A stretch of DNA of 23,639 bases, from NCBI GenBank assembly GCA_050303335.1, contig JBNLBN010000022.1, forward strand, positions 1-23,639. The letters are read 5' to 3'. The translations under genes and the position numbers were made by a program. The notes under the pieces are model-generated. The model was given only the letters and a program-made list of their open reading frames with translations. It made no database searches and had not been told where the DNA came from. Source of the stretch: Bilamarchaeum sp050303335 (GTDB taxonomy: Archaea; Micrarchaeota; Micrarchaeia; Anstonellales; Bilamarchaeaceae). Positions 20,680-23,639 of this stretch are shown one piece after another (position 1 is the stretch's first letter; each line of letters starts with the position of its first letter).

Positions 20680-21957
20680 CTAGTTTTTGAAGTCAAGGGT
20701 CAATCCTGCAAACGGAGTCACCGGAATTGAGAGCCTCTGGGCATTCGACTCGAATACAACGCCGCCATTTACCGAGATCCTCGCATGCTCTATTGGAAGG
20801 TAGCTCAGTTCAAGCCCTCCTTCACCAAGGAATGAACCTGCCATGAAATTGCTTTCTCCCCTGAAAGAAGGCTTCACGCCGAAACTCGATGTCGGTGTGG
20901 TTTCAAACAGCATCGGGACTTCCAAAGTTCCTCCTGCCCTTGCCTCATCGGAAAGGTACTGTACATGCGGTGTAAGATCAACATCCACCCTGGATGTTCC
21001 ATTGGCAAGGTTGAATCTTCCCGTTGCATATCCAAGCCAGTTCTTTGCGGTTGTTCCCGTGTTGGCGATACCTGCCCTGCTCATCATGAAAACAGGAGTC
21101 GATCCTGCGAACCTCTCAAGGTTGAGCTGCACTCCGACGCCATTCATATATGCCTCGAATCTGCTGTCATTCGCGAATCCATTGTCATTGTTGTTGACGT
21201 TCTCGAATCCCACTGATCCGTAAACCGTCAAAGTAGATGGCATATTCAATGAGAATCCCATCGTGGCAGATGGCGTTACGGTAACAAGATTGTTGTTCGT
21301 GAACTTGTAAGTGCTGTTTCCGGAATATCCGTATGCGTTGAACCTGCTGTATTCAGCCGCCAATCCTACGCCCAGGAATTTCGGGTCATATACCCTCCCG
21401 CCGTTCCTCGTCTTATATTTTCCGAATGCCTCAGCATTGTCCGGAACCTCTATTGTCACAGATACTCCTGCGCTCCATGTCCTAACAGCGTTGTTGTTCA
21501 AAACAAGCTGCTGCTCGTTCCCGCCCAGTTCAGGATACTGTTTCCTGGTACCTTCTATTCCACCAAGCGGATGGATTCTTCCAAGGCCGTAGATCTCCCT
21601 CCTTTCGTTCAGGATGAATACCTGCCCTCTGTATGATTTTTCCTCAGGAGCATCAGTTGTCTCCTCTGCGGGAGCTTCAGTTTCTTCCGCAGTCTCTTTA
21701 ACCTGCTCTTTCGGTTTAGGAGCAGCCTTCGGCTTTTCCTCTTCGCCGCCTGTGATGATCATGTCCACTTCTACTTCCTGCCCGTTTATCTCTACCTTTT
21801 CAGGTTCAGCAGGCATCGCTTCTTCTTTCGGAGCGTCTTCACCGAATGTGATCTTCCTGTCCTGGGCCATTGATTTTCCAGCAAACATAATTGATGCTGC
21901 AGCCAAGGCCGTCCCCACTTTCCTGGAAAGTGCTGTTGCTGCTAATTTTCTTTTCAT
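20680..21957 (-). CDS. Secreted beta-rich protein resembling a bacterial outer-membrane barrel
   Basis: From ATG 21957, with a GGGTGGG Shine-Dalgarno just upstream, the protein is 425 residues. Residues 1-32 form a signal peptide ending in S-M-A-Q before Asp33. Residues about 33-108 are an acidic Pro/Glu/Ala/Lys linker, likely disordered. Residues about 109-425 are a run of alternating strands with Gly/Asn turns (LGVGLAAEYSRFNAYGYSGNS, VTPSATMGFSLNMPSTLTVYG, GGLELSYLPIEHARISVNGG). It ends in a strand LTLDFKN, with a Phe third from the end, close to the terminal aromatic of bacterial outer-membrane proteins. No hydrophobic helix other than the signal peptide is present. In most archaea no outer membrane exists, so the location is uncertain. 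A secreted beta-sheet protein of another type is the alternative. Confidence 0.78.
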   Translation of the reverse strand: MKRKLAATALSRKVGTALAAASIMFAGKSMAQDRKITFGEDAPKEEAMPAEPEKVEINGQEVEVDMIITGGEEEKPKAAPKPKEQVKETAEETEAPAEETTDAPEEKSYRGQVFILNERREIYGLGRIHPLGGIEGTRKQYPELGGNEQQLVLNNNAVRTWSAGVSVTIEVPDNAEAFGKYKTRNGGRVYDPKFLGVGLAAEYSRFNAYGYSGNSTYKFTNNNLVTVTPSATMGFSLNMPSTLTVYGSVGFENVNNNDNGFANDSRFEAYMNGVGVQLNLERFAGSTPVFMMSRAGIANTGTTAKNWLGYATGRFNLANGTSRVDVDLTPHVQYLSDEARAGGTLEVPMLFETTPTSSFGVKPSFRGESNFMAGSFLGEGGLELSYLPIEHARISVNGGVVFESNAQRLSIPVTPFAGLTLDFKN

Positions 21958-21997
21958 ATTTCCCACCCTAATCGTTAATCAGTTATTGTGGAGTGAT

Positions 21998-22008
21998 GCT
22001 TTTAAATG
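21998..22008 (-). promoter_or_regulatory. TATA box for the barrel-like protein gene
   Basis: The minus strand reads CATTTAAAAGC, about 46 bp upstream of ATG 21957. A start near 21977 would leave a leader of about 20 nt holding the GGGTGGG Shine-Dalgarno. Confidence 0.5.
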
Positions 22009-22030
22009 TTGTTATTATTTGTATAATGTG

Positions 22031-23149
22031 TTATTTTCTCAGAATCACGATGCTCTCCCTTGTTTCTATCTTCTGGGGCCTGACATCGGCAACCCTTTTT
22101 GCCCCGACGATTATGTCTGATTCCCTGAATCCGATCCTTTCTCCGATATCGCAGAATATCTCGTCAACGAGTACGTGGGTGGAGTGTATCACGGAATTGG
22201 AAACAATGATATGCGCTTCCCTGCCGTCTTTGAGCGTGCGGTACATCTCCTTTATCGCCTCTTCCATGTCCCTGAAATATGTCCCGATAATAGGAATCCT
22301 CGATGCAGCATCGCGGACCTCGATTGGAACCTCCCCTACTTTCATGTCCTTTCCTATGAACGAACGGATGGCCCTCATCCTGACCTCCTCGGCCCGCGCT
22401 TTGCTCATTTCAAGAAGCGACAATTCGAGTCCGTATACCTTCGAATAGTCGATGTTGTTCAGGTAGGGCGGGCTCGTGACTATGAGATCAACGGAATTCC
22501 CCGGAACATCCATTGCCCGTGCATCGCCAAGATATACCTCCGGGCAATGCCCTGTCGGCGCATTTTCGATGTCCTTCACCATCCTCTTTATCTTTCTCTT
22601 GAATATCTCTTTTGCCGGAAGCGCCTTCTTGTCCTTTTTTATCTTCAGCACCCCACCGTCCTTTACAACCAGTCCTGCCTGCGGAAGAATCGAGATCAGG
22701 CCAAGCAAAAGCAGGTTCCTGACCTTCGGCTCCTCCTTCTCGATGGCCATCCTGAGTCCGGTTATCTGGTTCAGGTTTCTCTTGGGGAATGCGGCCCTCG
22801 GATCGAAAAGCTCGAACTCCCACCGGAATTCCCCTTTTGTATCCTTGCGAAGGAAAGAGAGGGCATCCTCGCAGTCCTTCTTTGAATAATCGTCAGTCTT
22901 CACTCTTGATGCAAAGACAGCAAGTGGCGACGCATCAACACCAATAGAATCGATCCTTTTTTCCTTTGCGCAAACCAGGGTGGTGCCTACCCCGCAGAAT
23001 GGATCAAGTATGTTTCCGGTATCCTCGCTTATTGCCCTCTCAACGATTTCAGGAGCGTATCCCTCCTTGTACCAGAACCATCCATGGACCGGCTTTTTCT
23101 TCGAGAGTTCAAACGTCATCTGGTTTGCAAGTGTCAGGTCCTCAATCAT
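22031..23149 (-). CDS. Orphan SAM-dependent DNA methyltransferase (SPPY type)
   Basis: The 372-residue protein has the SAM-binding motif DPFCGVGTT at 49-57, then GVDASPLA near 70, and the catalytic TSPPYLNNIDY at 225-235, the signature of amino-methyltransferases that act on N4-cytosine or N6-adenine. Motif I precedes motif IV with about 170 residues between them, room for a target-recognition region. The end is typical of a Rossmann-type methyltransferase (MYRTLKDGREAHIIVSNSV). No restriction endonuclease is adjacent. It could act on DNA for regulation, or on RNA, since some SPPY-type enzymes do. It lies 5 bp after rnhA and probably shares its transcript. Confidence 0.85.
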   Translation of the reverse strand: MIEDLTLANQMTFELSKKKPVHGWFWYKEGYAPEIVERAISEDTGNILDPFCGVGTTLVCAKEKRIDSIGVDASPLAVFASRVKTDDYSKKDCEDALSFLRKDTKGEFRWEFELFDPRAAFPKRNLNQITGLRMAIEKEEPKVRNLLLLGLISILPQAGLVVKDGGVLKIKKDKKALPAKEIFKRKIKRMVKDIENAPTGHCPEVYLGDARAMDVPGNSVDLIVTSPPYLNNIDYSKVYGLELSLLEMSKARAEEVRMRAIRSFIGKDMKVGEVPIEVRDAASRIPIIGTYFRDMEEAIKEMYRTLKDGREAHIIVSNSVIHSTHVLVDEIFCDIGERIGFRESDIIVGAKRVADVRPQKIETRESIVILRK

Positions 23150-23154
23150 TTACA

Positions 23155-23565
23155 TCACAAAAACGTACTGTTCGTTCTTCCGCGCCTTGCAGCCTCCTTC
23201 GAGAGTGCATCAGCCTCCTTGTTCTTTTCCCTCGGTATATGTTCAAAGTGGCATTTCAGATGATTGCATAGCGAGTCGATCCTTGATTTGAGCGATTTCA
23301 GATTCACATCCTTGACCCTGTATTCTCCCTTCAGCTGCCTGATTACCAGCTCACTGTCGCTCTTGACATGGATGTCCCGCTCGCCCATCCTGTGCGCGGT
23401 TTCCAGTCCACGGATAATCGCAGTGTACTCTGCGATGTTGTTCGTGCCGTTTCCAAGGAATTCGCTTAGTTCCTCGATCCTCATCTCTCCCTTGTAGATT
23501 ACGACACCGATACCCATCGGGCCCGGGTTCCCCAGAGATGCTCCGTCAGTGTAGATTGTCAGCAT
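23155..23565 (-). CDS. rnhA: Ribonuclease HI
   Basis: The start is set at ATG 23565 (MLTIYTDGASLGNPGP), because the TATA box lies 25 bp before it; an upstream frame to 23619 would add 18 residues that do not look like the family. The 136-residue protein has the four acidic catalytic residues: Asp7 in TDGAS, Glu46 in NIAEYTA, Asp70 in VKSDSELV and Asp119 in KEADALS. It degrades RNA in RNA-DNA hybrids. The basic protrusion seen in the E. coli enzyme is short here, as in archaeal type 1 enzymes. Confidence 0.95.
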   Translation of the reverse strand: MLTIYTDGASLGNPGPMGIGVVIYKGEMRIEELSEFLGNGTNNIAEYTAIIRGLETAHRMGERDIHVKSDSELVIRQLKGEYRVKDVNLKSLKSRIDSLCNHLKCHFEHIPREKNKEADALSKEAARRGRTNSTFL

Positions 23566-23583
23566 GGAATAAACCTTGATCTT

Positions 23584-23596
23584 CCTTTTTATAATC
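23584..23596 (-). promoter_or_regulatory. TATA box of the rnhA-methyltransferase transcript
   Basis: The minus strand reads GATTATAAAAAGG, centred about 25 bp upstream of ATG 23565, which predicts a leaderless transcript. Nothing further is supportable in 23597-23639. Confidence 0.6.
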
Positions 23597-23639
23597 TTTG
23601 GCATAGGAAAAAATTGCATGAAAAAATTCCATCCGTATC

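Overview
The window looks archaeal, from a small-genome lineage of the DPANN type. The archaeal markers are a two-ring Cdc48/VAT ATPase, an RPA-like single-strand DNA-binding protein, the KEOPS kinase Bud32, the Pop5/Rnp2 protein of RNase P, DUF424, the archaeal YchF/OLA1-type GTPase, an archaeal 7S SRP RNA and a class II tRNA-Leu(CAA) with an intron beside the anticodon. Many starts have a TATA-like box about 25 bp upstream, so short-leader or leaderless transcripts appear common. A complete sigma-70 family protein and a bacterial-type phosphoglycerate mutase point to genes acquired from Bacteria. Complete sigma factors in archaeal single-cell genomes were reported by Rinke et al. 2013 (Nature), which makes a Diapherotrites-like or related lineage plausible. 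That placement is inference.

Layout. 1-932: the tail of an unknown gene and a secreted Cys-rich surface protein. 909-2498: the sigma-70-like gene and, just upstream on the same strand, the SRP RNA gene with a clear TATA box. 2500-7211: a compact minus-strand cluster running RPA, Cdc48, a small membrane protein, an M50 site-2 protease and Bud32. 7262-9614: a short NFACT/RqcH-like protein without the NFACT-R domain, facing an ACT-domain protein, DUF424 and a membrane-anchored coiled-coil protein. 9665-10411: phosphoglycerate mutase. 10442-15384: four large unrecognised genes, namely a Lys-rich protein, a 209-aa protein, a nine-repeat TPR/PPR-like solenoid and a 466-aa orphan. 15478-17095: an AT-rich MFS transporter gene that abuts tRNA-Leu and is bracketed by a 10-bp copy of the tRNA 3' end, followed by a degenerate duplication of the tRNA promoter and 5' end associated with a run of hairpins. 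17119-19461: 2Fe-2S ferredoxin, a TrmI-like methyltransferase, PurE, Rnp2, CutA and a small secreted protein. 19462-23619: YchF, a secreted beta-rich protein resembling bacterial outer-membrane barrels, an orphan DNA methyltransferase and RNase HI.

Most genes are information processing and housekeeping. The points most worth attention are the sigma factor with an apparent second sigma-4-like domain, the outer-membrane-protein-like barrel candidate, the tRNA-Leu locus (apparent integration scar on one side, duplicated promoter and 5' end on the other), and three divergent gene pairs spaced almost identically around one central A/T box. No CRISPR array, rRNA, transposase or integrase was seen. 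All family calls come from reading motifs, not from database searches.
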